From positions 18,106 through 39,321 of the forward strand of contig DIFQ01000107.1 in assembly GCA_002419215.1 (NCBI GenBank): a stretch of DNA of 21,216 bases, read 5' to 3'. Under the pieces are notes generated by a model that was not told the origin of the DNA, made no database searches, and saw only the letters and a program-made list of their open reading frames with translations. Position numbers and translations under genes: made by a program. This stretch comes from Syntrophaceae bacterium UBA5744. Lineage in GTDB: Bacteria > Desulfobacterota > Syntrophia > Syntrophales > UBA2192. This document shows positions 15,371 through 21,216 of the stretch, one piece after another. The first letter of the stretch is position 1, and every line of letters starts with the position of its first letter.

Positions 15371-15387
15371 TCGGGAAATCTTCCCGA
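15371..15387. promoter_or_regulatory. 17-bp palindrome, candidate operator
   Basis: TCGGGAA and TTCCCGA flank ATC, a perfect 7-bp dyad about 320 bases before the kinase start codon. The size and spacing fit a dimeric transcription factor site; the factor is unknown. Confidence 0.4.
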
Positions 15388-15577
15388 TCAAATTTCAAGA
15401 TTCTCCATTTTGCTATACGCGCCAACTATTGCAGAATGGGCGGAAATCGCAATGGTGAGGATTTATAGGAAATCTATAGAGGCGATCCCTACAGATGCCG
15501 GGTGGATTTTGCCGTCAACGGACAGGCAGGGGGCCCGTTCAGCGGACAAGGGGGACGGATGCGCTTCGGCTATCGCC

Positions 15578-15605
15578 TTGACAAACGGCCCGTTTATTAT
15601 AGGCT
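15578..15605 (+). promoter_or_regulatory. Possible promoter of the histidine kinase / activator operon
   Basis: A perfect TTGACA (15578-15583) is followed, after 16 bases, by TAGGCT (15600-15605), a weak -10 that matches only the T, A and final T. The alternative TATAGG (15598-15603) matches better but at only 14-base spacing. The site lies about 100 bases before the ATG at 15706. Confidence 0.35.
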
Positions 15606-15705
15606 GAAACATCCTCAAAGGTCAGGGCGTCGGTTGAGACCGGTCAGCGGCCGCTCGAGTGTGATTGCGCCGGATCGCGGGCCGGAAACGCAGGGGGGAG
15701 GCGAG

Positions 15706-17340
15706 ATGAGTCCGCAGAGTAAAGAGCTGGAGGCGAAGAACCGGACCATTGCGTCGATTTTCCGGATATCGAGTCTTCTGACGCAACGGGTCAGCCTCGA
15801 TGAGATCCTGCGCTCCATCCTGATCGGCGCGGAAAAAGAGCTCGGGTTTTCCGCATCCTGCCTTTTTCTCATGAACGACGACCGGGAACATCTGGATTGC
15901 CGGATGGTCAGGGGGTTCGGCGAAGAGAACGAGAGGCAGGCCTACCGCAAACCCTTCCACATGCAACGCCATGACTGTATCGAGACGAGGGCCGTGAAAT
16001 GCGGCGAAGTCATCTGTTTTGAAGATTCGAAAAATGATCCCCGCGCGACATCCATCGACCGTCGAATCACGGAAAAGCTGAAAAGGGGGCAGATTGTCTA
16101 TGCCCCCCTGACCGTCAAGGGAAAGATCATCGGTTGCATGGGCGTAAACCGGCCCCGCGAGGGGGCCCGGATCTCGAAATCGGAGATCGAGGCATTCACG
16201 ATTTTCGCCAACCAGGCGAGCATCATCATCGAGAACAGCCGGTTCCACGAACAACTCCTGGCCGAGAGGAATCTCAACAAGAGCATCCTGGAAAGCTCGC
16301 CGAGCGGTATCCTCACGCTGGACAAGAAGGGGACGATTACGGCCGTGAACGGCGAGGCGGCCCGCATTCTCGGGGTGGATCCGATCCGGATTCTCTCGGA
16401 GAGAGTGGATGAGGCGGCCCTCGGTCATTCCGGCTTCCGCACCTTCGAGGACATCTTCCGCGATCCCGTCAGCCGGACGAAAGAATACGCCACCATGGGG
16501 CACGATGGCCTGCAGCACGTTGTGGAGGTCACCGTGTCGCCTCTCAAGGATGACGGCGGCCATGAAGCGGGGACCCTGTTCTTTTTCAAGGATCAGACGG
16601 AGAAGAAACGGATCGGCGAGCAGATCCAGAGGATGAGCAAGCTGGCATCGATCGGCCAGCTGGCAGCCGGCATCGCCCACGAGATCCGTAACCCCGTCAT
16701 GGGGATCGCGGCCACGATGGAGCTGATCAGCGAGAACCTGGAGCCCGATCACCCGCAGCGGCAGCTGCTCACGAAATCGCTGGAAGAGATCGAACGGATG
16801 GACAACATCATCGGCGAGCTGCTGAGCCTGGCACAGCCCCGCCGGATGAATCCGCAGCCCGCCGATGTCAACCGGCTGATCCATGATGCCGCCGATTTTC
16901 TCGCCAGCCTCTGCCGGAAGGAAAACATCGAGCTCGTTCTTCACGCCGACCCGCTTGTGTCCTTCGTGCCCGTGGACACAAAGGCCCTGCGGGAGGTCAT
17001 CGTCAATGTCGCGCTCAACGCCATACAGTCCATGAAGGGCAGGGGCGGGGGAACGCTGACGATCGCGACGGCATCCCCGGATCACAGGCTTTACAAGATG
17101 GAGCCCGGAAGCGTGCAGATCACGGTCGACGATACGGGCGAAGGGATCCCGCCGGGGATCCGGGACAGGATCTTCGATCCTTTTTTCACGACAAGACCGG
17201 ACGGGACGGGCCTGGGTCTCTACAACTGCCACCGGATCATCGAGGCCCACAACGGCGCCATCTTCATGGAAGAGGGTCCCGCGGGAGGCACAAGGGTTCA
17301 CATCCTGCTGCCTGCCGCTCCGGCCAAAGGAGATTCCTGA
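15706..17340 (+). CDS. GAF-PAS sensor histidine kinase (NtrB-like)
   Basis: The protein has 544 residues with no transmembrane helix, so it is cytoplasmic. It contains a GAF domain (about residues 30-185), a PAS domain (about 195-310, SILESSPSGILTLDKKGTI) and a HisKA dimer domain with the H-box AAGIAHEIRNPVMG. The ATPase domain has an N-box (VNVALNAIQSM), a G1 box (DDTGEGIPPG), an F-box (FDPFFTTRPDG) and a G2 box (GTGLGLYNC). I start it at ATG 15706, which has GGGGGAGG just upstream. The frame stays open back to GTG 15502, but that part has no domain. Its stop overlaps the next start (TGATG), so it is translationally coupled to the sigma-54 activator, its likely partner. Confidence 0.93.
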   Translation: MSPQSKELEAKNRTIASIFRISSLLTQRVSLDEILRSILIGAEKELGFSASCLFLMNDDREHLDCRMVRGFGEENERQAYRKPFHMQRHDCIETRAVKCGEVICFEDSKNDPRATSIDRRITEKLKRGQIVYAPLTVKGKIIGCMGVNRPREGARISKSEIEAFTIFANQASIIIENSRFHEQLLAERNLNKSILESSPSGILTLDKKGTITAVNGEAARILGVDPIRILSERVDEAALGHSGFRTFEDIFRDPVSRTKEYATMGHDGLQHVVEVTVSPLKDDGGHEAGTLFFFKDQTEKKRIGEQIQRMSKLASIGQLAAGIAHEIRNPVMGIAATMELISENLEPDHPQRQLLTKSLEEIERMDNIIGELLSLAQPRRMNPQPADVNRLIHDAADFLASLCRKENIELVLHADPLVSFVPVDTKALREVIVNVALNAIQSMKGRGGGTLTIATASPDHRLYKMEPGSVQITVDDTGEGIPPGIRDRIFDPFFTTRPDGTGLGLYNCHRIIEAHNGAIFMEEGPAGGTRVHILLPAAPAKGDS

Positions 17341-18743
17341 TGCACACGGTCTTGATCACGGACGATAACGACCTGATCCGGGAGACCCTCCAGAAAGCCC
17401 TCGTCGGCGACGGGTATCGTGTCCAACTGGCGAAAAACGGAGGGGAGTGCCTCGAAACGGTCCGCAGCGGCGATGTCGACCTGATCCTGCTGGACATGAG
17501 GCTGCCCGACATGAACGGGCTGGACGTCCTGCGCAGCCTGCGGGAGAGCCATCCGGACATCATCGTGCTCATGATGACCGCATACGGGGATGTGGAGTCC
17601 ACGAAAAGGGCCCTCGATCTCGGCGCGTTCGATTTTATCCGGAAGCCCGTCACGCCGAAGGCGCTCTCCTCCATCATCAAGATGGCCATGGAAATCGGCT
17701 CCCTGCGCCAGGAGATCCAGCACATCATCTACCGCAACAAGGAGCTCTACGGGTACCACAACATCATCGGCCGGAGCGTCGCCCTGCAGCAGGTCCTGGA
17801 GCTGACGACGCGGGCCGCCAACAGCGATGCCTCCACGATCCTGATCGAAGGGGCCAGCGGGTCCGGGAAGAGCCTGATCGCCAAATGCCTCCACTACAAC
17901 AGCCTGAGGGCCTATCAGCCCTTTGTCGAGATCAACTGCGCCTCGATCCCCGCCACGCTGCTGGAGAGCGAGCTGTTCGGCCACGAGGCCGGCGCTTTCA
18001 CCGACGCCAAAAAGCAGAAAAAGGGGCTTGTCGAACTGGCCCAGGGCGGCACGCTCTTTCTCGACGAGATCGCGGAGATGCCGCCGGCGCTGCAGGCAAA
18101 GCTGCTCCAACTGATCGAAGAGAAGTGTTTCCGGAGGATCGGGGGGACAAAGAACATCGTCATCGACATCCGCATCGTCGCGGCGACGAACAAGGATTTG
18201 AAGAAGGCCCTCGAAGACCGGACATTCCGCCAGGACCTGTACTACCGCCTGAACGTGATCAACATCTCCCTGCCCCCCCTGGCGGAGAGGCGAGAAGACA
18301 TCATCCCGCTCGTGGAACACTTCATCGGTCTCTACAGCCGGGAATTCAACAAGCCCGCCAAGCGGATTGCCGATGACGCTCGGGATGCCCTGGAGCGCTA
18401 CGCCTGGCCGGGCAATGTCCGCGAGCTGTCCAACACGGTGGAGCGGATCATGATCCTCGAAGACGGGGACACTCTGATGCCCGAGCATCTCCCCGCGGCG
18501 GTGACCAGGGGCGCGGACCTGTCGAGGGATGAAAGGCCCCCCGATGAGGCCGGCGCAGCAGGCACGGGCGGGGATTTCAATCTCAGGAGACTGACGGAGT
18601 CCTACCAGGCGCAGATCATCACAAAGGCGCTGGAGAAAACCCGCGGCAACCGGACCGAGGCCGCAAAACTTCTCGGCCTTTCGCGCGTAGGCCTCTATCA
18701 CCAGATGAAGAGGCTGGGTCTTCTGAAAAAGGAGGACTGTTAA
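17340..18743 (+). CDS. Sigma-54-dependent response regulator (NtrC family)
   Basis: The protein has 467 residues. A receiver domain (1-120) shows Asp8/Asp9, phospho-acceptor Asp52, Thr80 and Lys102. An AAA+ sigma-54 activation domain follows, with Walker A GASGSGKS (171-178), the sigma-54 contact loop GAFTDA (218-223, the common form being GAFTGA) and the Walker B strand GGTLFLDEI. The arginine-bearing ERREDI and WPGNVRELSN segments complete it. A Fis-type helix-turn-helix (about 435-465, RGNRTEAAKLLGLSRVGLYHQ) ends the protein. It overlaps the kinase gene by one base, so the two form a two-component system. A near-consensus -24/-12 promoter lies about 230 bases downstream, making the flavoprotein gene the most likely local target. 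Confidence 0.95.
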   Translation: MHTVLITDDNDLIRETLQKALVGDGYRVQLAKNGGECLETVRSGDVDLILLDMRLPDMNGLDVLRSLRESHPDIIVLMMTAYGDVESTKRALDLGAFDFIRKPVTPKALSSIIKMAMEIGSLRQEIQHIIYRNKELYGYHNIIGRSVALQQVLELTTRAANSDASTILIEGASGSGKSLIAKCLHYNSLRAYQPFVEINCASIPATLLESELFGHEAGAFTDAKKQKKGLVELAQGGTLFLDEIAEMPPALQAKLLQLIEEKCFRRIGGTKNIVIDIRIVAATNKDLKKALEDRTFRQDLYYRLNVINISLPPLAERREDIIPLVEHFIGLYSREFNKPAKRIADDARDALERYAWPGNVRELSNTVERIMILEDGDTLMPEHLPAAVTRGADLSRDERPPDEAGAAGTGGDFNLRRLTESYQAQIITKALEKTRGNRTEAAKLLGLSRVGLYHQMKRLGLLKKEDC

Positions 18744-18783
18744 CCAATCCGAACAGGTTGTTAAGTTTCTTTAACGCGAACTC

Positions 18784-18816
18784 GTGAACTTTCACTCCAT
18801 CGGTCATTCACTTCAC
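18784..18816 (+). promoter_or_regulatory. Candidate upstream activator sites
   Basis: GTGAA-CT-TTCAC (18784-18795) is a perfect short palindrome. Two more TTCAC half-sites follow at 18807-18811 and 18812-18816. The cluster lies about 155-190 bases before the -24 element, the usual distance for an NtrC-type activator. The assignment is inferred from position. Confidence 0.35.
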
Positions 18817-18969
18817 TTCTGTCAGACATCGAAAGCATCCGGATTGCGACGGGCGTGACCAGGGTCATCCGTCCCAAGTAGTCGATATCAAAAAGCTTAC
18901 GGATCGAGAAGATTGCCGTGTCTTCCCCGGGATATCCGACCCCGCGGCGATTCGAAGCAGACCCCCGCG

Positions 18970-18986
18970 TTGGCACCGCCCTTGCT
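18970..18986 (+). promoter_or_regulatory. Sigma-54 (-24/-12) promoter of the flavoprotein gene
   Basis: TTGGCACCGCCCTTGCT matches the sigma-54 consensus TTGGCACG-N4-TTGCW. GG at 18972-18973 and GC at 18984-18985 are separated by exactly ten bases. Transcription would start around 18997, giving a leader of about 105 bases before the ATG at 19103. It lies directly behind a gene for a sigma-54 activator, which strengthens the call. Confidence 0.8.
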
Positions 18987-19102
18987 GATAAGAAAGTCAA
19001 TTCTGCGCAGGGCTGTTCGCTCGTGCGGGGAGATTGGCTGGGGTGCCCCGCACGGGCGCCGTGCACGGTTTGATCGACACCAAGGTGGAGGCAGGTTTGA
19101 AC

Positions 19103-19744
19103 ATGACGAAAGTCCTTGGGATCCATTCGAGCCCGATCAAGAACGGCAACACGGCCTGGCTTCTCGAGTATGCCTTGCGGGAGGCGGAAAAAGCCGGAGA
19201 GGTCATAACGGAAGCCGTGGCGCTGGCCGGGCTGACCATCGCCGACTGCAGGCACTGCAACTGGTGCATGGCCAAGCAGACTCCGGAGAAGCTCTGCTCG
19301 ATTACGGATGACGCGTCGCCGATCCTGGAGAAGATACGGGACTGCGACGTCCTGATCCTCGCCTCCCCTGTCTACTTTTCCAGGCTGTCGGGGACCATGG
19401 CCTGCCTCATCGACCGGACGCGCTGCTTCACCTTCGGCAAGAACGGGCATCTCGCCCTGAAAGACAAGGTGGGCGTGGCCCTTGCCGTCGGCTGGTGCCG
19501 CAACCTGGGGATGGAAACGACCCTGGCAAGCATCCACGGGGCCTTCCTCGTTCACGAAATGCTCGCGCCTTCCTGCCATGCCGCGGGGGCTCTTTACGGC
19601 GCGGGCGTCGTCTCGGGGCAGAGGGACGAGACCTTCGCGTACAAGCGCGACAAGCTCGGCGTCAAGGACGACCGGGAGGGTCTCCGCTCAGCGGGCCTTC
19701 TCGTGCTCGAAGCGATCCGGACTGCAAAAGGCCGAACGATCTGA
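19103..19744 (+). CDS. Flavodoxin-fold iron-sulfur flavoprotein (NADPH-dependent FMN reductase family)
   Basis: The protein has 213 residues from ATG 19103; upstream start codons extend it without homology. It has the flavodoxin-like FMN loop GIHSSPIKNGNTAWLLE (residues 6-22, with SP and GNT) and the second loop ASPVYFSRLSGTM. The cysteine motif C49-x2-C52-x2-C55-x9-C65 fits the compact [4Fe-4S] site of iron-sulfur flavoproteins (Isf), which usually have C-x2-C-x2-C-x4-7-C. Such proteins move electrons between ferredoxin-type donors and acceptors such as oxygen or peroxide in anaerobes. A sigma-54 promoter precedes it, so it is probably induced through the adjacent two-component system. GGAGG lies upstream with rather long spacing. 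Confidence 0.87.
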   Translation: MTKVLGIHSSPIKNGNTAWLLEYALREAEKAGEVITEAVALAGLTIADCRHCNWCMAKQTPEKLCSITDDASPILEKIRDCDVLILASPVYFSRLSGTMACLIDRTRCFTFGKNGHLALKDKVGVALAVGWCRNLGMETTLASIHGAFLVHEMLAPSCHAAGALYGAGVVSGQRDETFAYKRDKLGVKDDREGLRSAGLLVLEAIRTAKGRTI

Positions 19745-19783
19745 TCGAAGCTGCCGCACGGTAAGGAACGTCAACGAAACTGC

Positions 19784-19853
19784 GTCATTCCTTCTATGTT
19801 GAAACGGCAGGAATCCACGACAATCATGGATTCCGGTTCAGGCCCGGAATGAC
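19784..19853. repeat. Nested palindromic intergenic repeat
   Basis: Outer arms GTCATTCC (19784-19791) and GGAATGAC (19846-19853) enclose inner arms GGAATCCA (19810-19817) and TGGATTCC (19827-19834). The GTCATTCC/GGAATGAC type is a widespread intergenic repeat in proteobacterial genomes. It fills most of the gap between the flavoprotein and acyl-CoA dehydrogenase genes. Confidence 0.75.
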
Positions 19854-19886
19854 AAAACTTTCTGAGGCCGGGGAAAGAGGGGCTAC

Positions 19887-21026
19887 ATGGATTTCAGGCT
19901 CACCGAGGAACAGCAGCTCATCCGCAAAAACATCCGCGAATTCGCCGTGAAGAACATCGAACCCATCGCAGCGGAGATCGACGAGAACAGCCGCCATCCG
20001 GCGGAGCTGTTCCGCAAGCTCGGCGACGGGGGCTGGATGGGGATCCCCCTGCCCGTGGAATACGCCGGCGCCGGCGCCGATTTTGTCACTCATGCCCTCG
20101 TCGTGGAAGAGGTCGCCCGGGCCTGCTCCTCGACGGGGTTCACCGTGTCGTTTCACGCCGGCATCATCGGCACGACGCTGGCTCTGAACGGGACGCCGGA
20201 GCAGAAGAAGAAATTTCTCGTCCCCCTGGCAAAGGGGGAGGACATGGGGGCTTTCTGCCTGACGGAGCCGCAGGCCGGCACCGACGTCATGGCCGTCACG
20301 ACGACCGCCGTGCGCGACGGGGACGAGTACGTGATCGACGGGACGAAGACCTTCGTCTCCAACGGGCCCCTGGCCGATCTGTACATCCTGTTCTGCTGGA
20401 CGGACCGCGCGGCGGGGCGCAAGGGCATGAGCGCCTTCATCGTCCCGAAGGGGGCGCCCGGGCTTTTGCCGGGCAAACACTTCGACAAGATGGGGATGCG
20501 CTCGTCCCAGACCTCCGAGGTCGTCTTCCGGAAGTGCCGCATTCCCGCCGAAAACCTGCTGGGGAAGGAGGGCGCCGGCCTCTCCATGGCCATGACGGGC
20601 TTCGATCACGGCCGTATCGGGATCGCCGCCCAGGCCGTCGGCATGCTCCAGGCGGCTCTCGACGAGTCCCTCCGGTACTCGAAGGAGAGGGTCCAGATGG
20701 GAAACCCCATCGCCCGCCACCAGGCGGTTGCCTGGATGATCGCCGACATGGCGACGGATCTCTCCGCCGCGCGGCTGCTGGCCTGGAATGCGGCCTCGCT
20801 TAAGGATCAGGGGCTGCCCTTCGGCCGGGAGGCCGCAATGGCGAAGCTCTTCGCGACGGAAAAGGCCATGCATCACACCGTCAAGGCCGTCCAGATCCAC
20901 GGCGGCTACGGCTACATCAAGGGCGCGAAGGTGGAGCGTCTGATGCGCGACGCCAAGATCGCCGAGATCTACGAGGGCACCTCGGAGGCCCAGCGGATGG
21001 TCATCTCGGCAAGCGTGCTGAGGTAA
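19887..21026 (+). CDS. Acyl-CoA dehydrogenase
   Basis: This 379-residue protein is a full-length FAD-dependent acyl-CoA dehydrogenase that oxidises an acyl-CoA to the 2-enoyl-CoA (or the reverse, with ETF). It has the N-terminal helical domain (FRLTEEQQLIRKNIREFA), the middle beta-domain with FCLTEPQAGTDVMAV and the DGTKTFVSNG strand. It also has the MGMRSSQTSEVVF segment, the IHGGYGYIKGAKVERLMRDAKI motif, and the catalytic base Glu363 in IYEGTSEAQR. These fit the short/medium-chain (SCAD/BCD-like) branch, but chain length cannot be fixed. GGGGAAAGAGG lies upstream. No ETF gene is adjacent, and a palindromic repeat separates it from the previous gene. The function would suit fatty-acid or butyrate-type metabolism. 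Confidence 0.94.
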   Translation: MDFRLTEEQQLIRKNIREFAVKNIEPIAAEIDENSRHPAELFRKLGDGGWMGIPLPVEYAGAGADFVTHALVVEEVARACSSTGFTVSFHAGIIGTTLALNGTPEQKKKFLVPLAKGEDMGAFCLTEPQAGTDVMAVTTTAVRDGDEYVIDGTKTFVSNGPLADLYILFCWTDRAAGRKGMSAFIVPKGAPGLLPGKHFDKMGMRSSQTSEVVFRKCRIPAENLLGKEGAGLSMAMTGFDHGRIGIAAQAVGMLQAALDESLRYSKERVQMGNPIARHQAVAWMIADMATDLSAARLLAWNAASLKDQGLPFGREAAMAKLFATEKAMHHTVKAVQIHGGYGYIKGAKVERLMRDAKIAEIYEGTSEAQRMVISASVLR

Positions 21027-21074
21027 GGAAAGGCGACAGGCCACAGGCTGCAGGCAAAGAACCCCATTTCGTTT

Positions 21075-21198
21075 CCCCTCCCTTGACGGGAGGGGATAAA
21101 GGGGAGGGTGAAGGATCTCAAGACCCCCTCACCTCTGCCCTCTCCCGCGAGGGGGAGAAGGTGTTTCTTCCATCGATAACCCCGTTCCCAAACGGGGT
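21075..21198. repeat. Cluster of palindromic intergenic sequences
   Basis: Three hairpins follow the acyl-CoA dehydrogenase. They are CCCCTCCC/GGGAGGGG with a TTGAC loop (21075-21095), CTCTCCC/GGGGGAG with a GCGA loop (21140-21157, one G-T pair), and ACCCCGTT/AACGGGGT with a CCCA loop (21179-21198). No T-tract follows, so it is read as REP-like repeat material; some of it may also terminate or stabilise transcripts. Confidence 0.65.
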
Positions 21199-21216
21199 CA
21201 GGGGCTCCTAAGAAAC

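Larger units (their letters stand above)
14987..15705. other. Long divergent intergenic region between satP and the sensor kinase
   Basis: These roughly 720 bases have lower GC than the genes and hold no convincing long gene. They contain the inverted repeats annotated at 15200-15248 and 15371-15387, a short TATAG-GAAAT-CTATA dyad near 15465-15480, and an AAAGGAGGTG sequence on the minus strand at 15101-15110 with no start codon at the right distance. A 36-codon minus-strand frame (15003-15113) ends just before the satP Shine-Dalgarno but lacks a ribosome site. I looked for -24/-12 promoters here; TTGGCACGG at 15260 has the first half but no TTGC half. Confidence 0.6.
18744..19102 (+). other. 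Intergenic region with a sigma-54 promoter
   Basis: These 359 bases hold no supported gene. They contain the possible activator sites (18784-18816) and the -24/-12 promoter (18970-18986) annotated separately. A run of T-rich sequence follows the activator stop (TTAAGTTTCTTTAAC), but I see no convincing terminator hairpin. Confidence 0.6.

Noticed and set aside
15502..15705. N-terminal extension of the histidine kinase back to GTG 15502
   Set aside because: The frame is open, but it lacks homology and covers a TTGACA promoter-like site, while ATG 15706 has a strong ribosome site at the domain edge.
18761..18870. A short minus-strand frame with an ATG near 18867, opposite the region after the sigma-54 activator
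   Set aside because: There is no ribosome binding site and no recognisable family, and it overlaps the candidate activator sites.

Overview
The window looks like a piece of chromosome from a GC-rich, probably anaerobic Gram-negative bacterium of the Desulfobacterota (delta-proteobacterial) type. This rests on gene content only: a TRAP carboxylate transporter, an acetate/succinate-type SatP carrier, an acyl-CoA dehydrogenase, a QueG-like iron-sulfur protein, a clostridial-type iron-sulfur flavoprotein, an orphan PAS-LuxR regulator and a sigma-54 two-component pair. The exact genus cannot be read from the sequence. No rRNA, tRNA, CRISPR array, phage gene or insertion sequence was seen.

Left part (1-3700): short, mostly single-gene + strand units. 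They are a zinc-independent MDR oxidoreductase, a single-PAS-domain protein, a previously uncalled 53-aa one-helix membrane protein, the first ~35 codons of a DHCW-motif cupin gene whose remainder is missing, a small exported protein, a SpoIIAA-like STAS protein and a GNAT acetyltransferase. A palindromic intergenic repeat sits between the last two.

Transport block (3868-6696): a complete tripartite TRAP operon (periplasmic binding protein, small and large membrane subunits). A very strong stem-loop sits between the binding-protein gene and the membrane genes.

Envelope block (6832-10315): a small exported protein on the minus strand, then two + strand exported proteins. One is a 501-aa protein with two similar N-terminal modules and a coiled-coil tail. 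The other is a 401-aa pentapeptide-repeat protein that probably begins at a GTG codon.

Housekeeping and redox block (10411-13140): a PaaI-like hotdog thioesterase, a QueG-like double-cluster protein with unusual cysteine spacing, a convergent receiver-only response regulator, and a bacterioferritin with all ferroxidase ligands and its own intrinsic terminator.

Regulatory block (13227-19744): a PAS-LuxR regulator converges on satP across a bidirectional terminator. A ~720-bp divergent intergenic region full of inverted repeats separates satP from an overlapping GAF-PAS histidine kinase / sigma-54 activator pair. Just past that pair lies a near-consensus -24/-12 promoter in front of an iron-sulfur flavoprotein gene. 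This is the most coherent regulatory hypothesis in the window: the activator probably drives the flavoprotein. The window ends with an acyl-CoA dehydrogenase flanked by two more palindromic intergenic repeats.

I found no clearly undescribed multi-gene system. The best leads are the sigma-54 circuit, the QueG-like protein, the small membrane protein next to the cupin remnant, and the pair of exported proteins.
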